A stretch of 64,000 nucleotides of DNA from Gigaspora rosea (GCA_003550325.1 QKWP01000205.1:317081-381080); one strand, 5' to 3'. Counted from the first letter of the stretch, positions 22,185 to 34,442 are shown. Numbers and translations: made by a program. The notes: a model not told the origin generated them from the letters alone.

Positions 22185-22625
22185 ATAGTTGACCGCTCAT
22201 TCCAGTGAACATATAATTGAAAGCCTGATGTGTTATCAATTAGAAGAACTGAATCAAATAAATAATCAAATATATCGGAAGGAATTTTTCCTTGGCAACA
22301 TTCATATATATTATATACAATTAATTATGCCTAACTCTTTTATAAGAACTCAATATGATATTTAAAATTTAGGGCAATGATTGAAAGAATATAAATTATA
22401 CCATCTGATCCTTTTTTATTTGAAGTTAATGTATCTTGAAAGCTATTCCAAAAGGGTTGTGAATTTTGATCTAATTGTGAGTTTTGTGTTAGCATTGAAA
22501 TATTATTACTGGTATTTAGTTGGATAGTATTATTTTATATAGAGTTTCCAATAATTTTTTATTAGCAGTAGGGTCTGAAGCTTTGCTCCAAAATTCTATA
22601 GACGATTCTTTTTTAGAAACTGGCA
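22185..22625 (-). pseudogene. Unrecognised coding relic
   Basis: With a few stops and one frameshift, the minus strand reads as a protein with ordinary composition: KKESSIEFWSKASDPTANKK, LLETLYKIILSN, NSQPFWNSFQDTLTSNKKGS, DGIIYILSIIALNFKYHIEF, then KIPSDIFDYLFDSVLLIDNT and FQLYVHWNERS. I do not recognise the family. It lies just upstream of the transposase relic on the same strand and could be its N-terminal part or a neighbour gene of the same element. Confidence 0.5.
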
Positions 22626-22629
22626 TTAT

Positions 22630-23318
22630 ATTGGTACATCATCAGCAAAAAAAATATGCGTAAACCTTAGCAAGTTTTTACGCAAGCATAAACTTGCGAA
22701 AAACTTATGATTAGTTTGGAGTATTATATAGAGGTAATAATTAGATAAGTTTACATTATAGTATATCAGTGAATTATATATACATAATTTTATGTAAGTT
22801 ATTGCTACAATATTTCAAAAATCTTATGACCCTATTTTACTTATTGTTTGCACTTGATTTGATTGGCCAATTTGTGATCGCCTCTGCAAAATAGACCCGC
22901 CCCCGCAAAAGTTGATACTATAAAAACTTTATCGAATTCCATTCAAAATTAATAAAATTTTAGAATATGTGTAACTTTTTGTTATGAACAACTTTGCTTA
23001 CCTTCTATTCTTAACATAATAAAGAAATTGTAATATTTGAATTATGCCCGTTGATTGGTTGGGTTGTTTAATAATTATCCATCTGTTTTTACAAAACGCG
23101 TATCACATAGTTATGAAACAGTTTTATAATTGGTCAACTACCTCATGATCAAACCTGTGCATTTCTGAAAAATGTAAAAGTTCCCCATGCTTATGTACGT
23201 ACATACGTATGTATATATGTAAATATTACCTTCTTTAATTCACTTTTTTTATTCGTTTTATTTTAAATTTTTTACACTTTATTTTCTTTAATTTTTTTTT
23301 ATATTTTTTTTAGGGAAC
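22630..23318. other. Intergenic with a fragment of the CATCARCAAATT element family
   Basis: 22775-22840 (GAATTATATATACATAATTT... TCAAAAATCTTATGACC) is a diverged copy of the left end of the element at 42046. An ACGTACATACGTATG run lies near 23195. A T-rich tract ends at the inverted repeat. Confidence 0.45.
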
Positions 23319-23407
23319 CGCTATTTACACCATGGTTTTTGCTATTTGCACAATGGATTTCATGTAACATTAGATTATCAATCAACCTTTTCTATTTGCA
23401 CCATGGT
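23319..23407 (+). repeat. Left 88-bp inverted repeat
   Basis: Starts CGCTATTTACACCATGG; inverted copy at 32018-32105. Confidence 0.85.
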
Positions 23408-23454
23408 ATAGTTATACAAACAGTTGAAAAATTTTATTTTGTACTCCTATATAT

Positions 23455-23670
23455 TGTTAATCTACAAAAAAGGTGAGTTTTTATTGGTGCAGCATTAAAA
23501 TGGTCTGAGATTACACAAAAATTGTGAAAATCTAGCCCACATTATGTTAAGGCCTTAAAAAATTAGGGTAAGGGTTGGGCCACATTATAAAATTAGGGTT
23601 AGGGTTGGCCCGTATTATAAAATTAGGTTAGCAGGCCTACTAGATTAGTTATCAAACAAGGTTTGCATTT
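23455..23670 (+). repeat. Internal direct repeat, copy 1
   Basis: Begins TGTTAATCTACAAAAAAGG, passes through TTAGGGTTAGGGTTGG, and ends in GGCCTACTAGATTA and AACAAGGTTTG. It matches 31729-31935 in the same orientation. Confidence 0.85.
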
Positions 23671-24980
23671 TAGAGGATGCAGATGCAGTGAGCGGTTTAA
23701 TATTAGAGGTAAATGGGTGGTGTGGTATTGGGTTTTATAGTGATCAGGCAATAGGTGTAGATAATCTTGTGAAAGCTAGTAGATATTGTAAAGATTGTTA
23801 TGTTAGATAGGGGTGCGATGGTGAAAGAGTTAGTTATTTGTAAGTTTTTAAAAGGTGTAGATGACTGTGAGTAATAGGTATTGGCGGTTTATTAATGTAC
23901 GAAGTAATATATGTAGTTATAAATTATATATTTATTATTTTTGTTCTAATTATTATTTGGGAGTAAATTCTATTTACGGGAAATTGAGTATGCATGATTT
24001 TGTAATTGTTTAGGTGGTAAAATGTAAGATAAAAGGTATGGATGTACATACCTGCTAAATGTAGAGGTATATTTAATAGCCATATATAATTTTTTTTTTT
24101 TCACGGTGAGAAATATAATAATAATAAAAAAATCGAAATAAAAGCTTTTTTAAGAATAATTATTGTTTTTGTATTTATAAGGTAATAGATAGATTTATTT
24201 GTGTGAGTATACTAGTCAAGCAAAAAATTTTGTTTCTAATATTGAGCGATAGGGCCTCTGGCTAGTTTTCTAAGGTGCAGTCATAACCTTTAAGGGTAGG
24301 CCTAGAATCTGACTGTTTCCTCCCTAAATATTATTTTTTTCTTTACTATTTTTAGAGGGTGTGATCGTTGCTATCATCATCTGCATAGGGAAGAGAGAAA
24401 GGCAACACGGACTTCCCGAGGTTTAGTCCACTGAACTATGAGATGAGAAATAGTTTGATTGTATCTACCTCAAAATTTGCTTAATTATAAACTAATTATA
24501 AAGCGCAGAATCATTAACATTACTATATGTATAGTGAGAAGAGGAAGATTAAATAAGTTTATAAGTTATTGGCTGGTACTTTTTAGCAGTAGTAAGTGAA
24601 GGTAAGTTGTATATTGTTTTATTACAGTGTATATTGTATATTAGTGAATGTATTATAACAATAATAGGGTTTGCATTGCAGAGGATGCAGTCGTAGTGAG
24701 TTAGGTGGTGATATAGAAAAAAGGATTATAGAGATATGATTTATTATTGTGAATAATTGAATTATGTAATTTAACTTTTTGACATATATGTTGGAGAAAT
24801 AATAAAGTTTATATTGTCCGGTACAAGGGTCATATCGCATAAATGCAGTTGCTATGAGTATGGTCACAAGTGATCTTCATTTGACTTTAATTTTTTTATT
24901 TTGACAAATTATATTTTATTAAAATTATGTGGTTAAATTAAATTAAGGTAAATAATTAAAAAGGTTTTAACCTTGCATAT
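23671..24980. other. Helitron downstream flank, no gene
   Basis: The short direct repeat GGTTTGCATT..AGAGGATGCAG occurs at about 23670 and 24668. A box-A-like TAGTTCAGTGG lies on the minus strand near 24440 without a box B. The Helitron 3' end (hairpin plus CTRR, minus strand) should lie here, but I could not fix it. Confidence 0.4.
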
Positions 24981-27900
24981 TTAATGTAGTTCCTGGAGTC
25001 CTCTCGTGTGTATTGCGTTTAGTCTTTTATATTCATTTAAAGCGGCTTTTGGTGATATTAGATATCTGTAATCAAAGTTAATGATACGGAGGTTTTTCCA
25101 GGATGTTGCACAGCTCATTGTGACATAGGCTTGGCCTTCTGCAAATATGGTTTCGTCGACAGATGTAATTACATGAGGTAATGTTAAGCCTTGTACTTTG
25201 TGGGCTGTGAGTGCAAAGGCATTTTGAAGTAGAAATTGTTTTCTTGATGCTCGTTTTCCATCTATATTGAAATAAGATATTTCTTTTTGGACAATGACTT
25301 TAATTAAGTTAATAAAAGTGGGAAAAGTTACTTCTATGTTTTGATTATCAATAATTTTCGTTATAATTCCAATAGAGCCATTACAGATGTCACTATCGAA
25401 AAGTTTATTATTTAGGAATATGACACATGCTCCTTCTTGCAGGTGTATAGTATGAGGTAGGTTTGTTAAATGTTTAAAATGGGTTATTGAGTGATTTTTA
25501 TTTAGAAGTTAGAAGTCCAGAGTATCTTCGGATGTAGAAATAAGAGGTTCATTTGTTGTATGATCGAATGGTAAATAGCTACACAAAAGCAGGTTTATGT
25601 TGCTAGTAGCTTGACGTGTACTAACTATGTGAGTAGTACTATAGAATTCTGTAGGGTTGGTATTTGCGTTGATTTTTGATTGAATAATGGATTTAGATCT
25701 ATTCGATAGGCGACCGATTCTTATCTCTTGTAGAATATTATAAAAGTCGAGATCGTCTCGTTGACGTTGTGGAGTTTTTAAGAATAAGGAGAAGAACAGT
25801 GACCAGGCTGGAGATTGAAAAACATATTTCAGTTTTACTGAAGGTAGTTGAGCTAAGTCGCCTACTACCAGAGTCGGTATTCCTTCAAAGACAAAATTAT
25901 TGTTATGAATTCTGGCGAAGGTGTTGCTAGCAAAAGTGAATAGATCTCCATCTATTATTGAGATCTCTTCTATTATTACGATTTCTATTTTTTTTAGTTC
26001 AGTTTCATCTTCATCGTTGGAGTGAATTAAGGTTTCATATCTCCTATCATGATATTGGATTTTCAATAATGAGTGTAATGTTTTGCCACCAATGTTGTGA
26101 ACTGCAATACCAGTAGAGGCCATTAACAGGTATTTTTTTTTCTTTGTTTAAAAAAATGAAGTTATTTGATGTAGTAAAAAAGATTTTTCAGTACCAGCTG
26201 GGCCTGTTAAAAAAAAATATGGATATCTTCCTTCAGACGATCTTTTCCACACATTGGATAACATAGAGTAAATATTGTACTGGTTTGTATCTAGGATTAA
26301 TAAGGAATGGGATTCTAATTTAGGGCGATGTTTTTCTAAAGAGAGAAATTGATTGAAAATCAGATCGGACAAATCACAATTTTCAAATTCTTGTAGAAGA
26401 GAATTTATTATAGAGGTATATGATTCAGATAAACAATTTCTCTGTTCAATTTAGCTTCTGTGAAGTGATCCAGTTACTTGATTGTATCTTACAGAAAACA
26501 TTAATCGAAATTTGTCTCTATATGTTTCAAAATCTCCAAGTAGTTCTTGTTCAGATCTTACGGGAATTTTCATGATAAGATGTTGAAAAAAAGGGTTCTC
26601 CGTTTTCAACATTGTAAATGGCAAATCTTAGTAAAACCAGAGTTTTTCGTTGGATAACTAATCTATTTTTGCGGTCTCGACAATAGAACAGGCTGGAACG
26701 TTGGCTTGGTTATTTGGATCTGAAGGTGTAATTGCAAAAATAATCTGAATATGTAATAGAGTTAAAGTTTGGATAATTGGGACGTTCAAAATATTTGTCA
26801 ATCGCATCGTCCCAATATGGAAGTTCGTTGTCATCATTGTTATTATTACCATTGTCATTTAATTGGGATAGAAGATGGATTGGCTTAACGGATCTAGGTC
26901 TAAGTTCAGAGTATTGTAATAATAGAACCATTAGTTCCATACCACCTAATCTTCATGCCATAATATGTCTTCTATATTCATCATTTTCAGAGATATCAAA
27001 GAGTTCAGAAAGTTCCAGTTTGGTTACATATTTTGTTATATACTTGGCGAATCCATTTGATATAACATACTGAAAATTGATATGCCCTCTCCAAATTAAT
27101 AGAGTTTCAGAATAGTATGGAACAATGTTTCTATCTTCTTGTTTGGTACGATGATATATGTAACGTAAATTGTTTGGGGAACAGTATGTTCTTTCTGATA
27201 AAGGCTGGGGAAAACCTTTGGAACTGCTCATTAGTGGAATTTTGTTCTCTACATCTGTGATCACAATAATGGACCTGAAACGTCATAACCAATTGATGTA
27301 GGTCGGGTTCTGTAATAGGGTCGGGGATGTCAGCTCAAATTGTATTTAAGGAAATCAATTCTTGAGTTTTTTTTCAGTATAGGTAAATCCATGGGTGTGA
27401 ATTGTTCCTCTATTCTGAAATTCGTCCCGTTCGAAGAAGTGCTCCCATTTTCCCCAGCCTGCCAAATGAGGATTTTTCCATAATCTATTACAAATGTTGT
27501 TTAAAAAATTCAGTAAAATAGGTATATATGTAGTGGACAGTTCGTGGGTAAAGTGTCACGATTGTTAGTTGATAAAAGAATTTCATGTAGTTGAGGCCAT
27601 TTATCTTCTGCCATGGTCATTGTGTAAAATATCTGAGATAGTCCGTAAGTTTGTATCATCATGTTGACTTGATGTTGTTTTTTTTTAAAAAAAGGGGCAG
27701 CTGTTCTAAGATATGAGGGAATTGTTGTGGTCTTTGATTCATCGAGAATACTATAATTATTGTATGAGCTAGGGTAATCAGATCAGCTCTTGTCAGATGG
27801 TATTCTCGATTTACACATCGAGTAGATAGTAGACGATGTTGATTTTGAAGTTTCTTTTTTTTTTAGGATTAAATATGACCAATGTGGCTAGTACCAATGT

Positions 27901-29003
27901 AATCGAAATCGTGGATCAGGACATAACATTCGGAGTTTAATATATTTACTATAGCTATCTACAGATGGTTGGATATTCAAGCATTTTTTCATATCTTCAT
28001 AATGACCTCGACCTCTGGGAAATAGATCTGGAAATATGAGAGCTTCTAAGTCAGGATTATTAAAAAGGACTGGAAGATTCATGTTATTATTAGTTATGAT
28101 AGATCCAGCTACTAAATGATTGTAATTAGCATCTTGATTATGGACTTCTCGTGGGAATGAAATATTTGGTACTACCAAATCAGGAGGACGAGGAATTTCA
28201 TTAGGAAGGGTGCTTCGATATGTATCGAAAGAAGATATACAAGTGGAGATAGATTGTGTCGCTAAAGGTAATGGTATAGGTACAATACTTTCAGGTGATG
28301 GACGAGTAGTGATCAAATTAGATTGGTATTGTCTAATGAGTTCATTATTTTGTGATAACCATTCCGAAGCAGGTATCAAGGAGTTATGAAACCATGTTGG
28401 AGGTTCATTCGAATTTAAATAAGCACCAATTGATCCAGAATATATTTGCAAAGATCGATAGTTGTGTGTAATTCCTATTAAGCCTTGTAGGTGTCAATAA
28501 TGTGTGTAATAATTTGTGCCAGCAGCGCGATCTAAAGAACAGTTCATGTGGATAGGAGAAAAATATATTCAATGCATCATTGGAACATCTTCTATTGCGG
28601 AGGGAATTGGAGTTAGAGTAGGGGGATAATGGCGTGTGTTTTGACCCTTGTATCTGTTACATACAGCAACTTGTTCAACATTTCAATTATTTATTCTGGT
28701 ATGCACTGGGATATCGAAAGCACAGGTTAAGTGATAAATTTTATCAGGATCATAAGGGATCCATTTTACAGAAGATTTCAACATTAACATTGAACAATTG
28801 GTACAAGGAATACACGGATAATCATACAATATTTTTGTTTGAAATTCATTTAAAAGGTGTTAAAGGTTAGCATGTTGAGAGATAGGAATATGATTGAGTG
28901 GGTGATGGAAGTCAGATTCAATCTGTAGTCGATCATTATCAGGAACAGGCACATTTGGTAAATTTTGGTTTATTTCATTTCTGAATATATAGGTATCAAA
29001 TGA
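24981..29003 (-). pseudogene. Helitron Rep-helicase (RepHel), decayed
   Basis: Read leftwards: an N-terminal Cys-rich segment (LYDYPCIPCTNCSMLML, WIPYDPDKIYHLTCAFD), the Helitron-like N region (YSGSIGAYLN, LFPRGRGHYEDM, MTMAEDKWPQLHEILL), the HUH motif in QNRGTIHTHGF (27392-27400), and the Tyr pair in AKYITKYVTK (~27024-27044). It ends with a PIF1-type helicase: Walker A GPAGTEKS (Gly to Glu), Walker B VIIEEIS (Asp to Glu), VVGDLAQLP, and FALTAHKVQGLTLPH to the TAA at 24981. Stops include TGA at 28683, 28569 and 28494 (Trp-like sites), TGA near 26953 (Arg-like), TAG near 27885, and TAA near 28868, 26148 and 25509. Rep would nick and religate during rolling-circle transposition. Walker changes indicate an inactive helicase. 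Confidence 0.88.
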
Positions 29004-29476
29004 ATGATCATTTTGTCAAATCGAATGTCTTCTGAATCATATTGTATAGTGGGTTGAAAGGTGAAAAGTGGAAAAGTTTGAACCTAATAATTGGACATTT
29101 TTTTCGATTATCGATTTAGAGTGATTAATTTTCGAAGTTTTGAAAGTTTAACAATTTGGAATGATTAATTAACGAAATTCAAGTATTTATCGACTTATTT
29201 ATACAAAATTTTTTATGGTAAATCGAATTTATTTTTGTTCTTAAAATCTATTCGAATATTTATTTATATTAATTAATCTGTTAATTTATATATTCAATTA
29301 TAATAACATGTTAGTCAATATTTAAACTTATAAGCAGCAATATATAAATCGGAATTTGGAAAAATAGAATAACTAATCAAGTAAATATGAATATTACTGA
29401 TTTTATTTATTTATTCTATTTATTTTTTTATTAAAATTATCTTAAGTAATAACATAGTAATGAAATTAGATAAAAT

Positions 29477-30528
29477 TTAATCTGAATCTACATCGTGACT
29501 ATTAACCGTATCATCAGAGTTTTCTTGTGTAGCAGGTTCACTGGTTTTAATCTGTGAGAGCGCATCTGTAAAATTCGTGGTTGATGAATCGTCTTTCGGA
29601 AGATTTGGTTTTGGAGTGTAATTATCTAATTTTCATTTTTTTGAGGATTGAGCATCCATTTTAGCATACTTTTCTTCTATAAGATCGAGTTGGTTATCTA
29701 AATTGTCATGGGGTTTTCTTTTCCCTTGTTAGAAGAGTATGAAGTTTGAGATTCACTAATATTACCGGCATAATTCCACTCAATGTCCAATGCAATTATA
29801 TGGGGTATTCTTTTATGTGAACTGATCTTAAATCTCCCAATTACTGATATAACTGTTTTTTTTAGGTTTTCTTTGAGAGAATTATAACGACCATTCTGGT
29901 TCGTATAAGATACGATAACGTTAGATTCAATATTCTTTTTACCAGTCATTCCATTATACGATTGCCTGAACAACATGAAGCTATGTCTTCCAAGTTCATC
30001 ATTAGATTGGTAAGAATTAGTGACAGCAGGGCAGAATAAATCATTAGGGGAAAGGAATAGGGAAGGTCTTCAGATGTAATTGATATATTATCTGGAAAAT
30101 ATGAAATTGGGTAGCTTGAATAAGGGTAATCTTAAGGGTTTTAAATTGAGATGGTTTAATTTTTTAAGAATGACGATGTAATAAAATAAACGCAATTCTT
30201 TAATTGAGATCGGAAACAATTTATTTTTCACATATAAAGACTAATAAAAATAGATTTAAACATATGAAAAATAAAACTGTTGATAACTTTATTATATACT
30301 AACATATTCGGCATTTTCATCATAAACATATTGTCCAATTATTAGTACAATAGAGTTGTTTTCGAAATCATCGATTAACGTTTCAGAAGATCTGGTAAAT
30401 CCTTTGTAAATAATTTCTCTAAAAGATTCTTCATTGTCTTTTATTCGATACAAGGCGCTTCCGGATACATATTTGTCACTCCCTGTAACAGTCTTAATGA
30501 AACAGAACGATATAAAGATAGATGACAT
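29477..30528 (-). pseudogene. Helitron-associated accessory gene, possibly a single-strand DNA-binding protein
   Basis: The likely ATG is at 30528-30526. The N-terminal part (SALYRIKDNEESFREIIYKG, SIVLIIGQYVYDENAEYVSI) looks like beta-strands of an OB-type domain. After a non-coding or frameshifted gap the reading resumes with SYFPDNISITSEDLP, FMLFRQSYNGMTGKKNIESN, TVISVIGRFKISSHKRIP and a disordered acidic tail ending HDVDSD at the TAA (29477-29479). A TGA at 29633 sits at SKK-KLDNYTP. It is co-oriented with and 474 bp upstream of RepHel. Known Helitrons of plants and fungi often carry RPA-like proteins, so an OB-fold role is plausible but unproven. The gap near 30290-30100 could also be an intron. 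Confidence 0.55.
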
Positions 30529-31728
30529 GATTTTCAAGATGTTTATAATGGACAAAAGGAAGTTTAGTAAAAAATGATATAGCAATTTAGATAAACAAAT
30601 AGATGTATTATTTTATGATTTGAAAGACGCTAAATCAATCATCAATCAAGCGTCTTATTTATATATTAAGAGGTATATAAGAGCGAGAAATATTTTAAGT
30701 AATTATTTAACGCACGAAGTATCATTATTATATCGAGGCATAGCATTCAGGCATGTTATTTTTTTCACATGTGCATAAATAACAACATGAAAAAACATAT
30801 CTACAGTTAAGTTAATCAAGTATAATAGAATATTATTGCATGTACACTTTTTGACTTTTCGCAAATAGAATGATCAAGTTAAGGAAATAAATTAGCATAA
30901 GCATATAAAGTCATAATATTATCAAAATTCGGTTATTTCATTTATTTTCAAGACCGTTTTTACTAAATAAAAATAATATTTTAATTGGTTATTCAACACA
31001 GTTATAAATATATTTCGCTCAATATTTTAATAAAATAAATAAATACAATTTATTGATCAGATGTTTCACATGACAATAGTGATCACGAATAATAACATAA
31101 TAAATTATCAATAACAAAATTTCTAAAATTGAATTATTACACGTTTAATTCAATTTTATCTCAAGCATGTTTGATTTTATTCCATGCTTAGCAATTGAGG
31201 TTAGCATAGTATATTAATATTAAATCATTCCAAACAAAATAAATAAATTTTAAAAATATTTTTACGATGGTTTCTAATTCCATCATACAATTAATAGTTT
31301 TCTAAAAATAGATAATGCAGAGTAAGTAAACACCTTATTCGGAATACAATATATGTAACAATAAGCGAAATCTGCAACTATTTTATTACATACAGTGCCT
31401 TATATGAAATTTTATATATATAGAAGACCTGTTCTGAGCGAAGTTAAAATGAAGCGGTTGATCAAGATCAAAAAAAGCACAGCACGGCGAGAAATTCATG
31501 ATCAAGAATGTGGATTCTAGAGAAAACTAATAAAATGCAACTAAATCTGTAAAACATGGATTTCCTTTTTAAGACATTTTTTCGCTTAAAAAGGACAATG
31601 ATCATTTCCAATAATACACCAACAAACGAATAAAAAATGGCATAGCGTAATACAAATTTTGAAGCGATCCTATTAAAAGCTAAATAAGACTTATGTAGTG
31701 TTACATGATATTAATGGTACAAATAACT
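30529..31728. other. Helitron upstream flank, no gene
   Basis: AT-rich. It probably contains the promoter and the 5' end of the Helitron, whose TC terminus could not be fixed. No open frame of note. Confidence 0.4.
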
Positions 31729-31935
31729 GTTAATCTACAAAAAAAAGGCGAGTTTTTATTGGTGCAATATGAAAATAGTCCAAGGTTATACAAATTTGTG
31801 AAAATCTGGCCCACATTATGTTAAGGCCTTAAAAAATTAGGATAAGGGTTGGCCCGAATTATAAAATTAGGGTTAGGGTTGGCCGCATTATAAAATTAGG
31901 TTAGCAGGCCTACTAGATTACCAAAACAAGGTTTG
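31729..31935 (+). repeat. Internal direct repeat, copy 2
   Basis: Same content and orientation as 23455-23670. A 43-bp partial third copy (31971-32013) follows 242 bp later, with the same preceding sequence (AACTGTTAATC). Confidence 0.85.
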
Positions 31936-32017
31936 TATAATATTACACAATATTAACAGCGCAAATTAACTGTTAATCTACAAAAAAGGTGGGTTTTTAT
32001 TGGTGCAGCATATATTA

Positions 32018-32105
32018 CCATGGTGTAAATAGAAAAGGTTGATTGATGATCTAATGTTACATAAAATCCATGGGGCAAATAGCAAAAACCATGGTGTAAA
32101 TAGCG
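32018..32105 (-). repeat. Right 88-bp inverted repeat
   Basis: Ends CCATGGTGTAAATAGCG; inverted copy of 23319-23407. Confidence 0.85.
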
Positions 32106-32640
32106 AAAATCCAAACAAATAAATTCCACATATGTCAAATTAGCATGGAGGACTTTCTTTTTATTCTTTTTATTTTTTATTTATTTTTTTTTGTTTTTTT
32201 TATTTTCTTTTTAATTTTTTTAATTTTTTTAATATTTTTTTGTTACTTTATTTATTTTTATAAACGGTTCTTTTTTTTTAATTTATTATATTCAAATTTT
32301 TTAATTTAATTTAATTATTTTTTTAATTATTATTTTAAATGTTTTTTTTTAATTCAAATTTTATTTTAATTTAATTTATTTTTTTAATAATTATTTTAAT
32401 TAATTTTTTTATTTAACTTATTTAGTTATTTATTTTTTTATAATAATTTATTTCAGTTTATATTTTATTTTATTTATTTATTTTTTATAATAATTTATTC
32501 TTTTTAATTTTTTAAATATATATTTAATAATTTATTTTAATTTTTTTAGGTCGCAATATTGGTTAGCGTGGGAAGAAGGTTTATATCAAATATGCGCATA
32601 TATGTATATATATATATTCCAGTTAGGAAATAATAGCATT
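32106..32640. repeat. T-rich tract and (AT)n microsatellite
   Basis: Low-complexity TTTTATTT-like sequence, then TATGTATATATATATATATT near 32610. No gene. Confidence 0.75.
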
Positions 32641-32779
32641 GTTTATAATATTGTGACTAAAAAAACAAGTTTCTAGTAACGATTGTTATTTCCTAGTATA
32701 CCGTAAGTTACTAGAAAATTGTTTATTTACTAATGGAGTAATGATATTAAATTGTATAATTACTAGTATGCATAGATTT

Positions 32780-32930
32780 GAGAGGTAGCTTATTTTCAGA
32801 ATAAAAAAATTACTATTGTTTTCGGTTTGAAAATATAGGTAGCTTATTTTCGGGTATTAGGTTTTTTGCTCAAAACCAAGGAAGTTGCTTATTTTTGGAG
32901 TAGCTTATTTTCAGAAATCTATAGTACTTG
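32780..32930. mobile_element. MITE fragment with repeated GTAGCTTATTTTCAG
   Basis: GTAGCTTATTTTC occurs three times (about 32788, 32842, 32900). It matches, in inverted form, the ends of the element at 40461-40781. Confidence 0.55.
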
Positions 32931-32989
32931 GAATTGGTCCTTTTAATACCAATTTCACTATAAATTATAAAATAAATTTATTTTTTTAT

Positions 32990-33502
32990 TTAATAGGCAA
33001 TTCTCCAGTCAACTGGTTCAAAAATTTTTTTTTTATATATAAATTTTACTATAAGTGCAAATGTACAGCGTCTCTATCTAAAACTTTTTTTATACTAAGT
33101 TAATCACCTTTCTGGCTTAAGAGACTTTTGTAAAGCTTATTAAAACGCATCTAATGGTGGTTAGAGCATCAAAATTGGCTTGGTGAATACCAAGATATCT
33201 TTAAAAAACCTTTCTTTTACTATATAAATTTCTTTATAAACAATACTATTGTTTGCAAAGAAATTTATATAGTAAAAGAAAGGTTTTTTTAAAGATATCT
33301 TAGTATCCACCAAGCTGATTTTAATGCTCTAACTACCATTAGATGCGTTTTAATGAGCTTTACAAAAGTCTCTTAAGCCAGAAAGGTGATTAACTTAGTA
33401 TAAAAAAAAGTTTTAGATAGAGACACTGTGCATTCGCACTTATAGTAAAATTTATATAGAAAAAAAATTTTTGAACCAGTTGACTGGAGAATTGCCTATT
33501 AA
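32990..33502. mobile_element. 513-bp near-perfect palindrome (foldback element)
   Basis: Two arms of about 256 bp meet almost without a loop at ~33246. The outer tips are TTAATAGGCAATTCTCCAGT and its complement. Identity between arms is above 90% by eye. The arms contain ACGCATCTAATGGTRGTTAG, shared with foldbacks at 47345-47580 and 63480-63750. The open frame in the left arm is not a gene. Confidence 0.85.
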
Positions 33503-33739
33503 TTATTTATTCTCTTTTTCTAGATTCATACTTTAAATCCAAATTTGAAGGCTAAATTAATTGATAATTTTTTTTAATTTATAATTTATATTCAGTCTTG
33601 TTTAACAATTTTTTCTTATATATCTTTCTTTTTTTTAGGACTTCTGCTTTTTGAACTTTACTAAAGCTTGTGGGAATATCTAATATACGTTAATTAAGTA
33701 CTATCTGCTATATTATTAGTATAATTTTTATTGAGTTTG

Positions 33740-34290
33740 CTATTTATTGCCAGTGGTGATCGTCATTAGTGATCAATTTACCAATTAAAATTCAGGATCA
33801 GGTGTACTATGTAGATTAATTTTTGTGTAACAAAAAAAATTTTTTTAAAAATTGCTAAAATTGCTTCTAACCTAAAATTTTGTCTATAAAACTACTTTTT
33901 TTTATGCAAAAAAAAAATTCTTTGCTAAATTTTACTATACAAAGCCCTACCTCGAGCAATTTATAAACAGCTAACAATTTTAAAAAATTGTTATATATTT
34001 CTACGATAAAAAAAATCTACAGAAAAACAGTCAAAAATATATTAATATTACTAAATATAGAAAAGATCTACAAAAAATAGTTAAAAATAAGCAAAAGCAA
34101 ATTGTCACCTATCTATGTATAGCTCGGGGTCCTCCTACCCTAATCTTTAACTTTACACTTACCCTAATATTAAAAAGATTTAATTTTTATTTAATACAAA
34201 TTGTTTGTTTTATTTATTATTGTTTGTTTTATTTATTTTGTTTTATACATTGTAGATTACTGGTGATGATCACTACCGGCAATAAATAGT
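33740..34290. mobile_element. TIR element, CTATTTATTGCC ends
   Basis: The left end CTATTTATTGCCAGTGGTGA TC and the right end (complement CTATTTATTGCCGGTAGTGA TC) are ~38-bp inverted repeats. The ~470-bp interior is non-coding. Target duplication unclear. Confidence 0.65.
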
Positions 34291-34442
34291 AATTTTAAAT
34301 TTTTATTATAAATTTTTTCATTTTCATTTGTGTTACTAAGACTGAAAATAAAAAATCTGAACTATGTTTTAATAAGGCGATACAAATAAAATAAGCTAGT
34401 TTATATAACATTTAAAAAATTTTTGGACTAGCCACCTGAGGG

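Larger units (their letters stand above)
23319..32105. mobile_element. 8.8-kb block bounded by 88-bp inverted repeats and holding a Helitron
   Basis: The left repeat 23319-23407 (CGCTATTTACACCATGGTTT at the tip) and the right repeat 32018-32105 are inverted copies at roughly 90% identity by eye. Inside each, CTATTTRCACCATGG-type motifs recur three times. Just inside lie direct repeats (23455-23670, 31729-31935). Between them are the Helitron genes on the minus strand. No target duplication is obvious and no TIR transposase is present. Either a Helitron landed in a non-autonomous TIR element, or two related insertions flank it. Confidence 0.6.

Noticed and set aside
23560..23625. Interstitial telomere
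   Set aside because: Only two TTAGGG units per copy, within a dispersed repeat; insufficient for a telomere call.
24430..24480. tRNA-like A box TAGTTCAGTGG on the minus strand
   Set aside because: No matching B box or cloverleaf could be found downstream.
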